NCBI RefSeq assembly: GCF_002797495.1
Contig: NZ_PGEZ01000001.1
Span: 1,736,001 to 1,800,000, forward strand
DNA: 64,000 nt
From: Mumia flava
GTDB taxonomy: Bacteria > Actinomycetota > Actinomycetes > Propionibacteriales > Nocardioidaceae
Direction of reading: 5' to 3'
Part shown: in pieces, positions 52,141-62,400 of the stretch
How the letters are laid out: each line of letters starts with the position of its first letter
Numbering within the stretch: position 1 is the first letter of the stretch
Made by a program: the position numbers and the translations under genes
Notes under the pieces: model-generated
Seen by the model: the letters and a program-made list of their open reading frames with translations, nothing else
What the model was told of the DNA's origin: nothing
The model's database searches: none

Positions 52141-53985
52141 TCACCCCTGGTCGGCAGCCTCCAGCGCAGCCGCGACCCGACGGTGCGCCTCCCAGATCTC
52201 GTCAGGGAGCCCGTGGAACTGCTTGAGGTGCTCCTCGCGGAAGCCCATCTCCTGGCGCCACCGGTCGACGTCGATCGACAGGATCGCGTCCAGGTCCGCG
52301 CGGGAGATCTCCACGCCGGTGAGATCGAGCTCCTCCTCGGTCGGAAGGATCCCGACCGCGGTCTCGCGGCCCGTGACCTCACCGTTCTTCAGCTGGAGCA
52401 GCCACAGCAGCGGGCGGAGGTTCTCGCGATAGCCCGGCCAGCGGAAGTGCCCGTCATCAGGGTCCCGCTGGAACCAGTTGACGTGCGCGAAGATCGGCTG
52501 CTCCGTCGCGGCGCCGATGATCCGCAGCCAGTGCGCGGCGTACTCACCCTCGGCGTACGACATGAACGGCCGCATGGACATCGGGTCGTAGCGCAGCTGG
52601 CCGTCGACGCCCTCCGCGGCGAAGGTCGCCTCCGCGCCGAGCGTCAGCCCGTCGTACACGCCCTCGGCGAGGTCGGTGATCGCCCGCACCAGCGGCTCGC
52701 GGTCGCGCGTACGGCCGCCGAAGATGATCGCGTCGACCGGAACGCCCTTCGGGTCGTCGAAGTCGCCGGCGACGTTCGGGACGTTCGCGAGCGTCGTGGT
52801 GAACCGGCTGTTCGGGTGCGCCCAGGGGGCGTCGTCGCCGGGCTCGCGGTCCGCGATCGCGTGGCCCTTCCAGTCCAGCCACCCGGTGACGTCGGCCGGC
52901 GGCTCGGGCGTCTTGCCCTCCCACCAGACCTCCTGGGTGGCCGGGTTGTACGCGACGTTGGTGAAGATCGCACCGGTCCCCGGGTCGACGGAGTGCAGCG
53001 CGTTCGGGTTCGTCGCCTCGTTGGTGTCCTTCGCAACGCCGAACACGCCGTACTCGGGGTTGAGCGCCAGCACGCGACCGCTGTCGGGGTCGACCCACAG
53101 CCAGGCGATGTCGTCGCCGTAGAACGTCACGTGGTACCGGTCGCCGAGTGCGTCCGGCGCCTGCATCATCGCGAGGTTGGTCTTGCCCGACGCACTCGGG
53201 AAGCCGCCCGCGACGTGGTAGGTCCGGCCGGTCTGCCTGTCCTCGATGCCGATCAGCATGAACTGCTCACCGAGGAACGACCGCGAGGCCCATCCGTCGT
53301 ACGCCGCCTGCCGCAGACCGTGCGCGATCTTGCCGAGCAGCGCGTTGCCGCCGTAGGACGAGCCGAAGTGCAGGATCGTGCGCTCGTCCGCGCAGGTGAC
53401 GAAGTAGCGCTGGTCGTCCGGGGTGCCGTGGCCGAGGCTCTCCAGCTCACCGGTCACGTGGACGGCACGGACGAACGAGTCCGGATCGGCGAGGTCGTTG
53501 ACGAACTCCACACCGACCCGGGCCATCCGGATCATGTGGAGCACCACGGTGCGGGTGTCGGTGAGCTCGACGCCCGTCGCGAACTGGTCGAGCGGCGACC
53601 CGGGCGGGGCCATCAGGTACGGGATCACGTACATCGTCTTGCCGACGAGCGCGCCGCGCATTTTGCCCTCGAGCAGCGGCTTCATCTCCGAGGCGGGACG
53701 CCAGTTGTTGTACTGGCCCGCGTCCGCGGGGTCGTTCGTCGCGACGATCGTCCGCTCCTCCGAGCGGGCGGTGTCCTTGTGGTAGCTGCGCGAGTAGTAG
53801 CGGCCCTCGCCGGCAGGCTCGAGCTCGCCCGCGTCGAGCGCCTCCGCGACGAGTCGCGCGTCGTCCGCTGCGCTCACGACCTCGATCCGGTCCGCTCCGG
53901 TGATCTCGGCCCAGTGGCGGACGTACTCGCGCACCCGGGGGTTCGTCAGCCCGGCGGAGTCCATCGCCTTGTCGGGGTCAGCCAT
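52141..53985 (-). CDS. pckG: Phosphoenolpyruvate carboxykinase (GTP)
   Basis: 614 residues, GTP-dependent class. It decarboxylates and phosphorylates oxaloacetate to PEP, the first gluconeogenic step. Conserved parts: YNNWRPASEMKPLLEGKMRGALVGKTMYVIPYLM, FGSSYGGNALLGKIAHGLR, P-loop GGFPSASGKTN (260–270), VTFYGDDIAWLWVD, NPEYGVFGVAKDTN. Odd: the P-loop position that is a reactive cysteine in typical enzymes (SACGKT) is serine here, S266. AAAGGATC precedes the ATG. Confidence 0.96.
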   Translation of the reverse strand: MADPDKAMDSAGLTNPRVREYVRHWAEITGADRIEVVSAADDARLVAEALDAGELEPAGEGRYYSRSYHKDTARSEERTIVATNDPADAGQYNNWRPASEMKPLLEGKMRGALVGKTMYVIPYLMAPPGSPLDQFATGVELTDTRTVVLHMIRMARVGVEFVNDLADPDSFVRAVHVTGELESLGHGTPDDQRYFVTCADERTILHFGSSYGGNALLGKIAHGLRQAAYDGWASRSFLGEQFMLIGIEDRQTGRTYHVAGGFPSASGKTNLAMMQAPDALGDRYHVTFYGDDIAWLWVDPDSGRVLALNPEYGVFGVAKDTNEATNPNALHSVDPGTGAIFTNVAYNPATQEVWWEGKTPEPPADVTGWLDWKGHAIADREPGDDAPWAHPNSRFTTTLANVPNVAGDFDDPKGVPVDAIIFGGRTRDREPLVRAITDLAEGVYDGLTLGAEATFAAEGVDGQLRYDPMSMRPFMSYAEGEYAAHWLRIIGAATEQPIFAHVNWFQRDPDDGHFRWPGYRENLRPLLWLLQLKNGEVTGRETAVGILPTEEELDLTGVEISRADLDAILSIDVDRWRQEMGFREEHLKQFHGLPDEIWEAHRRVAAALEAADQG

Positions 53986-54109
53986 TTGTTGCGGATCCTT
54001 TCGCTCGGCGGCGGTGCGATGAGAGTACCCCTTGAACTCCTACCTGAACCGCGCCCCCGATTTGTTGCTGCGGGCACCATTCGAGAGCGGCGCAGAGGTC
54101 CGGAAACGA

Positions 54110-54150
54110 CGATGTCCCGTGACACCGGGCGACGGTGTCACGGGACATCG
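54110..54150. terminator. 17-bp perfect hairpin beside tRNA-Arg
   Basis: CGATGTCCCGTGACACC (54110–54126) and GGTGTCACGGGACATCG (54134–54150) pair perfectly around a 7-nt loop, 7 nt past the 3' end of the minus-strand tRNA-Arg. Likely tRNA terminator. Confidence 0.8.
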
Positions 54151-54156
54151 GATCTG

Positions 54157-54229
54157 CGCGCTCGAAGGGATTCGAACCCCTAACCTTCTGATCCGTAGTC
54201 AGATGCTCTATCCGTTGAGCTACGAGCGC
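54157..54229 (-). tRNA. tRNA-Arg (anticodon ACG)
   Basis: On the minus strand: acceptor stem GCGCTCG/CGAGCGC, anticodon stem CTGA–TCAG around ACTACGGA (ACG), T-arm with GGTTCGAATCC, 73 nt, no encoded CCA. A34 is the substrate of TadA (27.9 kb). Confidence 0.97.
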
Positions 54230-54401
54230 CCGCCCCGCACGTGGCGAAGCGTTGACGAGTCTAGCGGGTCCGTCCGCCGGACCGAAATCGGGGCCGGTGG
54301 TCACGACTCGGCCACGACGGCCTGTGTGACCCCTGTGAAGGCATACATTCCGGTTGGACGTCGATCGACGTCCGTCCGATCGCACCCAACGAGGTCCGCA
54401 C

Positions 54402-56294
54402 ATGTCCAATCGCCCGCGCGCATCGGTGCGCGCTCTCCGCCGGCCGCTGCCGGCGGTGGCCGTCGCCTCGGCGGCCCTGCTCACGACCGGCCTGCTCGGC
54501 CTGCCACCCGCCTCGGCCGACGACCCGGCCGCGGCTGCCGCCGCGGTCGGCTCGCCGTGTCCTGCGGCCTTCGACCCTGCCGACCTCGTCCGGGCCACCG
54601 CGACGACTCCCGGCACGATCGTCACCGGCCTGACCGTGTCGTCGGGCACCGAGGCCGACGCCGTCACCGGCGAGTACGTGGGCGTGCTCGAGGACGGCAT
54701 CGCGCCCGGGGTCGACATGCTGATCTTCAAGATGAGCGGGTCGAAGATCACGAAGGCCGACGGCTCCGTCGACCGGGGGATCTGGGCCGGCATGTCCGGC
54801 AGCCCGCTGTACGCGCCCGACGGCAGCCTGGTCGGCGCGGTCTCGTACGGCCTGGCGTGGTCGCCGAGCGAGTACGCCGGCGTGACCCCTGCGGCGGACC
54901 TCTACCGCGTCGGCACGTACGCCGCGGCTCGCAGCAGCGAGCTGAGCAGCCGGGTCGTCTCCACGATGCGCACGACCGGCGCCAACCGCGCCGAGATCGG
55001 GTCGGGGATGCGGCGCCTGCCGATGCCGATTTCGGTGCCGTCCGCGCGACCGGGCAAGACCGCCTCGATCGCGAAGAAGGCAGGGCACGACAGGGCCGCG
55101 TTCCGGGCCGGGTCGGCGAGCAGCAGGACCGGCAGCCAGCCCATCCCGATCAGCGCCGGCTCGAACGTCGCGGCGTCCATCTCGTACGGCGCGCTCTCCC
55201 TGGCAGGCGTGGGCACGACGACCGCCGTGTGCGGCGACCGCGTGTACGCGTTCGGCCACCCGATGGAGTGGCGCGGACCGGCGAAGTTCGGCCTGCACGG
55301 CGCTGACGCCGTCTACATCGAGAAGGACAACTTCGACGGCTCCTTCAAGCTCGCGAACGTCGGAGCGCCGATGGGCACCATCGACCAGGACCGCCTGGCC
55401 GCGATCTCCGGGAAGCTCGGCCGGCTGCCGAAGACCACGCCGCTCACCACGACCACGCGGATGGAGGGGCGGTCCCGCACGGCGCGGACGCAGGTCGTCA
55501 CGGACGACTACCTGTCCTTCGTCGCCGCGGAGCAGGCGATGCTCGACGGCTGGACGGTCGCCGACTCGACGGTCGGAGGCACGGCCACGATCTCCCGCAC
55601 GATCGTGCTCCAGCGCGCGAACGGGCAGAAGCTGACCTACCGCCGCAGCGACATGTACGCCGACCCGTGGGACGTGTCGTTCACCCCGGCCGATCCGCTG
55701 GCAGGTGACATCGACTCGCTGGTGTACTCCAGCGGCGAGAAGGTCAAGGTCGTCTCGGCGTCGCAGACCGCGACGATGAAGGCCGGGTACCGCGCGTACC
55801 GCGTCGGCAAGGTCGAGGCCCGGCAGTTCGGCGGTTGGGAGAAGCTCACCGGCAACAGCGTCGTCGCTGCCCGCCGCGGCGGCTACCTCCGTCTGCGGAT
55901 CACGCTCAAGAAGGAGCAGGACGCGATCGGCCCGGCCACCAAGCAGGTGTCGGTGAAGGTGGCGGTCCCGAACAAGAAGCTGCGCCGCGCGAACGGCACC
56001 CTGTCGATCTACGGCGGCGAGTCCGGCCCGTACGGCGAGGACGAGTGGGGCTACTACGAGGACTACGAGGACTTCGCCGCCGCGACGTACGTGACGGTCG
56101 GCAAGAACCGTCCGCGCTCCGCCGCGTCGCTGATCAAGGAGATGACGCGGGCCGAGCACGGCAACGACCTCGTCGTCGAGCTCGAGATGGGCCGACGCAA
56201 GGGCAAGGTCACCAAGCGCACGGTCCGTGCCACCTCGACCGTCGTGAGCGGCGCCAAGTCGTTCATCGCGGTGCGGTACGGCAAGCGCCGCTGA
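54402..56294 (+). CDS. Secreted S55 (SpoIVB-type) peptidase-domain protein
   Basis: 630 residues. A signal peptide covers ~15–39. The S55/SpoIVB-like domain contains GIWAGMSGSPLYAPDGSLVGAVSYG (GMSGSP at 130–135, the serine nucleophile region) and later CGDRVYAFGHPMEW with the expected His. No PDZ domain was recognised. C-terminal ~200 residues are beta-rich with an Asp/Glu/Tyr patch (GEDEWGYYEDYEDF). In sporulating Firmicutes SpoIVB processes a sigma-factor signal; here a non-sporulation role is expected, and the target is unknown. GC-rich terminator follows. Confidence 0.8.
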   Translation: MSNRPRASVRALRRPLPAVAVASAALLTTGLLGLPPASADDPAAAAAAVGSPCPAAFDPADLVRATATTPGTIVTGLTVSSGTEADAVTGEYVGVLEDGIAPGVDMLIFKMSGSKITKADGSVDRGIWAGMSGSPLYAPDGSLVGAVSYGLAWSPSEYAGVTPAADLYRVGTYAAARSSELSSRVVSTMRTTGANRAEIGSGMRRLPMPISVPSARPGKTASIAKKAGHDRAAFRAGSASSRTGSQPIPISAGSNVAASISYGALSLAGVGTTTAVCGDRVYAFGHPMEWRGPAKFGLHGADAVYIEKDNFDGSFKLANVGAPMGTIDQDRLAAISGKLGRLPKTTPLTTTTRMEGRSRTARTQVVTDDYLSFVAAEQAMLDGWTVADSTVGGTATISRTIVLQRANGQKLTYRRSDMYADPWDVSFTPADPLAGDIDSLVYSSGEKVKVVSASQTATMKAGYRAYRVGKVEARQFGGWEKLTGNSVVAARRGGYLRLRITLKKEQDAIGPATKQVSVKVAVPNKKLRRANGTLSIYGGESGPYGEDEWGYYEDYEDFAAATYVTVGKNRPRSAASLIKEMTRAEHGNDLVVELEMGRRKGKVTKRTVRATSTVVSGAKSFIAVRYGKRR

Positions 56295-56367
56295 CGAGCA
56301 CCGGCCGGCGTGCCCGCGGGGCGACCTGCGCGCACGCCGCCCGGAGCGCCGGCACGACGCACGACCA

Positions 56368-56406
56368 GGGGCCGGGAACCACGAGTGGATCGTGGTCCCC
56401 GGCCCC
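56368..56406. terminator. Bidirectional terminator between convergent genes
   Basis: GGGGCCGGGAACCACGA (56368–56384) pairs with TCGTGGTCCCCGGCCCC (56390–56406), 17 bp with one mismatch and a 5-nt loop, between the S55 gene and the giant gene. Confidence 0.85.
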
Positions 56407-56436
56407 TCGCCGCTTCACCGGAGGGAACCGGCAGTC

Positions 56437-59400
56437 TCAGTCGGCCGACGACACCTCGACGTAGTCGATCTTGGTGTTCGTCCCGCCGAGCGCGTCGAGC
56501 GTCAGCCGTCCGTCCTCCACCGACACCTGGACGGTCGCGGTCGCGTGGTGCCCGGCCGTGCCCGCGGCGCCGGTGGGCACGAACCCCTCGATCGCGTTCT
56601 CGCCCTCGACGTTCAGGGTGTGGATCTCCGGGTCGGTGTTGCTCGCCGGGTCACCGACGGCGACGGTCACGTCGTACGTGCCGTTCGGGACCGCCATCTC
56701 CCACAGGCCGTTGACCGACGTGCCGTTGAAGTCCGGGACGTCGGCTCCCTGCATGTGCATCAGCGTGTCGAGCCGCTGGTCGGACGCAAGGTTGCGGTCA
56801 CGTCCGTTGCCGGCGTCGGCGGTGCCGCCCACGGACAGGTCCAGAGGCTGGTGGCTGGTCTCGCCGAGCCAGCCGAAGACGAGCCCGCTGCCCTGGTCGG
56901 CCCCGCTGCGCAGCCCGAACGCCTGACCGAAGTCGCGCAGGTAGCCGGCCGGGAGCGGTGCCGCGGCATTGCTGAAGTTGACCTGGACGTCCACGTCGTC
57001 CGCCTCCGCCGACGGAGTCGCCGAGGCACGTCCGTCCGCGGAGTTCGCGACGCCCCGGTAGACCGCCCGCACCACGTAGTGGTAGGTCGTCCCGTTGGCC
57101 ACGCCCGTGTCGGTGAACGAGGTGGCCGAGATCGGGTCGGCCGACGTCGGCCCGCTGATCAGGGTCGCGTCGCTCGGCGTGAAGCCCGCGGTCGTGCTCC
57201 GCCACACGCGGTAGCCGACCCCGACGTCGTACGGGTTGCGGCCCCACGAGAGCGTCACCTCGCCGTCACCGGGCATCGCCACGACGTCGGGGACCGTGAT
57301 CACCTCGGGACGAATGTTCGTGACGAGGTAGACGTTGTCCTGGTAGTCGTAGTTGATCCCCGAGTAGTCCATGGACAGCACGTAGGTGCCCGGCACGAGC
57401 ACGCCGTCGCGGTCCTTGACCGGCCACAGCCGCACGTGCTGGCCGCACGGCGCCGCACACCCGTTGTCGATGTCGGTCTGCTGGTTGTTCTTCGTGTGGT
57501 CGCCCCACTCGCCGTCGATCGCGAAACCGAAGGCACCGGTCGGGTTCGCCTCGCCGTACGCGGGCGCGGTGCCGGCGTTCGTCGAGGCCGGCAGCAGCGA
57601 CTGCGCGTACTGCCCGCCCATCCCGGTGAGATGGAGACGCGTGTCGTTGCCCTTGTTGTGCCAGCGAGCCGTCGCCCCGTTCGGGTACGTGTGGTAGGCG
57701 GCGAGCTGGCGCAGCGTCACCGGCTTGGTCGTGTCGACGCGCGACCAGTACGGCGAGAGGACCTCGTCGCCGATCGGCAGGAACTCACCCTTGCTCGTGA
57801 ACGTCGGGAGGTTGGTCCCCATCCCGAAGGCGTCGACGATCTGGGAGAGGTTCGGCTCCTGCCCACCCTCGCTCTGCGACTGCCAGAGACCACCGAGGTG
57901 GATCACCTGCGTCGGGTTCGTCTCGGCGTTCGACTGCACGGTCAGGGTCCCGTCGTGCAGCTTCGTGCCGGTCGCGACGAACCGTACGGTGAGGTCGACC
58001 GTCTCGCCCGGGTCGACGTCGAACGGCACCTCGGGAGCTCCGACGACCTCGAACGCGCCCGTGACCGGAAGGCCCGTCACCTGCAGGGTCTCCGTGCCCT
58101 CGTTGCTCACCTCGACCGTGTGGGTGTCGGCGACCTTCTGGTCGCCGTCCGCCGGGTTCTGGATTCGGTTGAACGTCAGCTGGTCGTCGAACGGCACCGG
58201 GTCCGGGTTCACTGCGCTGAGCTCGGCGTCCTCGACCGTCGTCGGGACGTACGGCTTGACGTTGCTCACCACGAGGACGATGTCCTGGCTGTCGAACGAC
58301 GAGCCCGGCACCTCCTCGGTCGCGACCACGTAGGTGTTCGGCTCCGGGGTGCCGTCGGCGTTCTTGTACGGGTAGACCCGCACGTGGTGCTCACGTCCGG
58401 CGTCCCAGGTGTTGAAGACGTCCTCGGTGTAGGCCGTGCGTCCGTCGAAGTACGGCCAGGTCGAGTAGAACCCGAAGACCGTGTCCTCACCCGGGTCCGC
58501 GACCGTCGTCCCGTCGGGGTCGATCATCAGCCCCTGCGTGTCGGCCGCGGAGACGCTGAACTGCTGGTGCAGTCCGTCGGAGTCGCCCGCGTCGTTCCAG
58601 CCGACGTGGACGGCCGGGTCGTCGTCCTGCGGCCCGTACGCCGCGATCGGGGTGATCGTGATCGGCGCGTCGAAGAGGGCCTTCGTGAACGTCTGGCCCG
58701 CCACCTCGTCGCCGATCGGCCCCTGCGTCGACGGCATGGCCGCGTCGGACGGGTTCGGGTCGCCGACGTCGATCGGGATCTCCCAGGTGTCCATCACCCG
58801 CTGCAGCGACGGCTCGTTCGCGCCGCCGACGCCCTGCGCGGCGAGGCCCCGCAGCCGCACGGTCTTGGTGCCGGCGTCCGTCGCGACCTGCACCGTCGCC
58901 GTCTTCACCCCCACGCTGCTCGGGCTGAAGGCCACCGCGATGCTCAGGCTCCCGCCGGACGGGATCGTGACCGGCAGCGACACCGAGCCCGGGAGGGAGA
59001 ACTGACCCGGGTTGTCGCCGGCGAGCGACGCCGCGGTGATCGTGAGGTCGTCGATGCCGGTGTTGCTGATCACCGCGTTGCGAGCCCGCGAGGTCACCCC
59101 GGTCTGCCCGCTGAGGACCACCCGGTCGGTGGCCCGGGCCACCGGACCGCCGCCCCCGCCCTGCGGACGCAGCAGCTGGATCGCGGAGTGGCTCCCGCTC
59201 TGCGTCATCTCGGTCACGTAGAGGTTGCCCGTCGCCAGGTCCTGCGTGACGTCGAGCGGCGCCTGCATGTTCGTCGTCCCGGTGATGCCGAACGTCTGGT
59301 TCGAGAGCGTGCCGTCGGCGGCGACGTCGAACGAGACCAGATCCGAGCCGCTGCTGTAGCGGGTGTAGATCAGCTTGCCGTCCAGCGCCCCGCCGAACGC

Positions 59401-62400
59401 ACCGCCCTTGTACTCGATGACGCCGTTCGCGCTGGCGTGCAGACCGGCGTCGTAGACGTCGGACAGGCGGTAGTTCGGGTCCGGCTGGGTGCCGACCGGG
59501 TACTTGGAGTTCTCGAACGGATCCTTCGCGGCCGTCGGGTTGCCGTTGTTCAGGACGTACTCGCAGCGGGACGGGTTCGGGTGACCGTAGTAGCCGTCCT
59601 TGCGCACGTGGAAGATGTAGTCGGTCTCCTCCGGGTTGCTGTTCTGGGCGGCGACCTTCGGCTGCCCGACGTACCCGCCGTCCGGCCGGTGCTCGCACGA
59701 GTCCGGCAGGTCGCCGTCGGCGGGGACGGCGGGCACGTTGCCGCCGGCCGCGGAGCCGTTCGTCGGGACGTACAGCTCGCCGTTGCTGTGCCACAGCAGG
59801 TCGTAGGCGTTGCGGGTGCCACGGCCGTAAATCGTCACCGGGGCGTCGGTGGCGAACGGGTCGTAGTCGCCCGCGCTCCCGGTCCGCACGTCCAGTCCGG
59901 TCGACGGCAGGTCGTCCGGCAGGAGCGACTCGTCCAGCCGCAGGACCGCGGCCGACAGCAGCGTCTCGTGCCGGTTGCCCCAAGCGCCGTCCGGAGCGCC
60001 CATCGCGTTGTTCGCGCCGACGTTGAAGTACAGAGCGCCGTCCGGACCGAAGGCGATGGAGTTCGCTTCGTGATCCTTGATCGAGCGCGGCAGCCCGTCG
60101 AGCACCGCGGTGTAGGTCCCGAGGTCCGGGCCGGTCAGCTTCGCCAGCCGGCCGGAGGCGTCCGGCACGTTGCTCGCGCCGAGGAACGGCGCGTTGTCCG
60201 TGATCCAGAGGATCGGGTCCTCGGCCGTCGACGCGGGGTCGAAGGTCAGGCCGATCACGGTGCGCATGCCCGGGTTGTAGGTGTCGCCGACGCTGGTGCT
60301 GTAGTCCTGGACGGTCGTGATGACCTCAGGGTTGGGGGCCAGCGTGCCGTCGTCGGCGATGTCGAAGCGGTAGATCTCGCCGGTGACCGACGCGGCGTAG
60401 AGCCTGCCGTCCGGTCCCACCGTCACCGACGTGTACATCTTGCCGTGCTCCGCGCCCGAGTCGACCCGGTCGAAGGCGACCGGGCCGCCTCCGCCCGTGC
60501 TCGTCCCGGTCGTGAACGCCGTGGCGTACGGGAGGAAGCTGCGCCCGTCGACGTCCTCGACGCCGGCCCCGATCTCGAGGCGGTAGAGCGTGTTGTTGTC
60601 GAGCGCGTCCTTGGGCGAGAAGTTGATCGTGTCCGATCCCCCGCTGGTCTCGACGTTGCCGTCGACGACGGAGCCGTCGGACAGGTCCACCAGCTCCACC
60701 GCGTCGCCCAGCGTCGCCGGGTCGACACCGCCGCCGATCAGCCGCAGGTCGCAGACGATGCCGCCCGTCGGGACCACGCCGGTCGCGACGTTGTCCGGGG
60801 TGCACTTGAGCACCGACGGCCGCTGCGCGGCGCCCTGGATGCTGTCGACGGTGACCCAGTTGATCTTGCTGTTCGTGCCACCGTCGGGCGTGACCGTGAG
60901 ACGGCCGTCGGTGACCGTGACGATGCGGCTGCCCGTCGTGTGGTTCGAGGCCGAGTTGAGGATCCCGGGCGAGACGAACCCGGCGATCGCGTTCTGGCCC
61001 TCGACGTTGATCCAGTGCTCGGAGTCCACCGAGGTGCCGTCGTCACCGACCGAGACCTCGACCTCGTAGCTGCCGTTGGGGACGGCCATCTCCCAGATGC
61101 CGTCGATGTCCTCGCCGCCCTCGGCGTTCGCCGGGAGCTGCATGTGCATCAAGCCGGCCCGCAGCTGCTCCGCCACGGTCAGGCCGGTGGCGGCTGCCCG
61201 GCGGTTGCGGCCGTTGCCGACCAGGCTGACCGGCGTGCTCGTCCCGAGCTGCAGCCAGCCGTAGGTCAGGCCCGTGCCCTGGTCGGTGCCGGTGCGGGGA
61301 CCGTACGGCTGCCCGAAGTCCTTCGCCCAGCCGGTCGGCGGGACCGTGACCTCGTCGGAGAACCGGACCTGCTCGTGCACGTCGGGGTCCGTCGGCGGAT
61401 CGGAGCTGACGATCTCGAGGGTGTTGATCTTGGTGTTGACGCCGCCGATCGCGTCGACCGTCAGGCGACCGTCGGTCACCTGCACGACGCCCGTGCCCGT
61501 GTCGTACTCGTTCGCGGCCGTGGCCTGGAACGAGTCGATGATCGTCGAGCCCTCGGCGCGCACGACGTACTGGCTGTCGTAGACGTCACCGGCGCCCGGC
61601 TGGTCGCCGACCATCACGGTGACCTCGTACCACCCGTTGGGCACCGTGCGCTCGAACGCGCCCGCGGTGTGCTCGCCGTTCGTCCCGGCACCGCCGTCCA
61701 CGTCGTCGTACTGCAGGTGGATCAGACGGTTCTGGAGCGCGGTGACCGGGGCGGTGCGCGTGCGCACCCGGGTGTTGCGCGTGAGGTCGAGCGGGTCGTG
61801 GTCGCCGTGCGGGTCGGAGGCGACGCTGTCCTGCGTCACCCAGCCGATGCCCGCGGCGTCCGACCACGCGCTGCCGTCGTTCTTCGTCCAGCCGGCCGGG
61901 TAGTTCTCGTCGGCCGTCGTCGTGAAGACGTAGCTCTCGTCGACGTCCCCGCCGGGCTCCGGCGCATCGGTCGTGTCGATCTCGACGTAGTTGAGCTTCG
62001 TGTTCGTGCCGCCGATCGCGTCGACCGTGAGACGACCGTCGGTGACCTGGACGACCCGGGTCGCCGCGCGGTACTCCTCCGAGGCGCTGCCCTGGAACGC
62101 GCTGATCGCCGTGACGTCCTCGACGTGGATCGTGTGCAGGCTGTCGTAGCCGTTGGCGCCACCGCCCTGGTCACCGACGCTGACGGTGACCTCGTACCAG
62201 CCGTCCGGCACCGAGGCTTCGAATGCACCCGACGCGGCGTTCTGCGACGCGTTGAGGGGCGGGGTGGACGTGCCGTACTGGAGGTGGACCAGACTGTTGT
62301 TCAGCGCGGAGATGCCCGTTCGAGCGCGGAACCGCGTGTTGGTCGTCATGTCGAGCGGCACGTGCGTCGCCGAACCCAGGCTGTCCTCGCGGACGAAACC

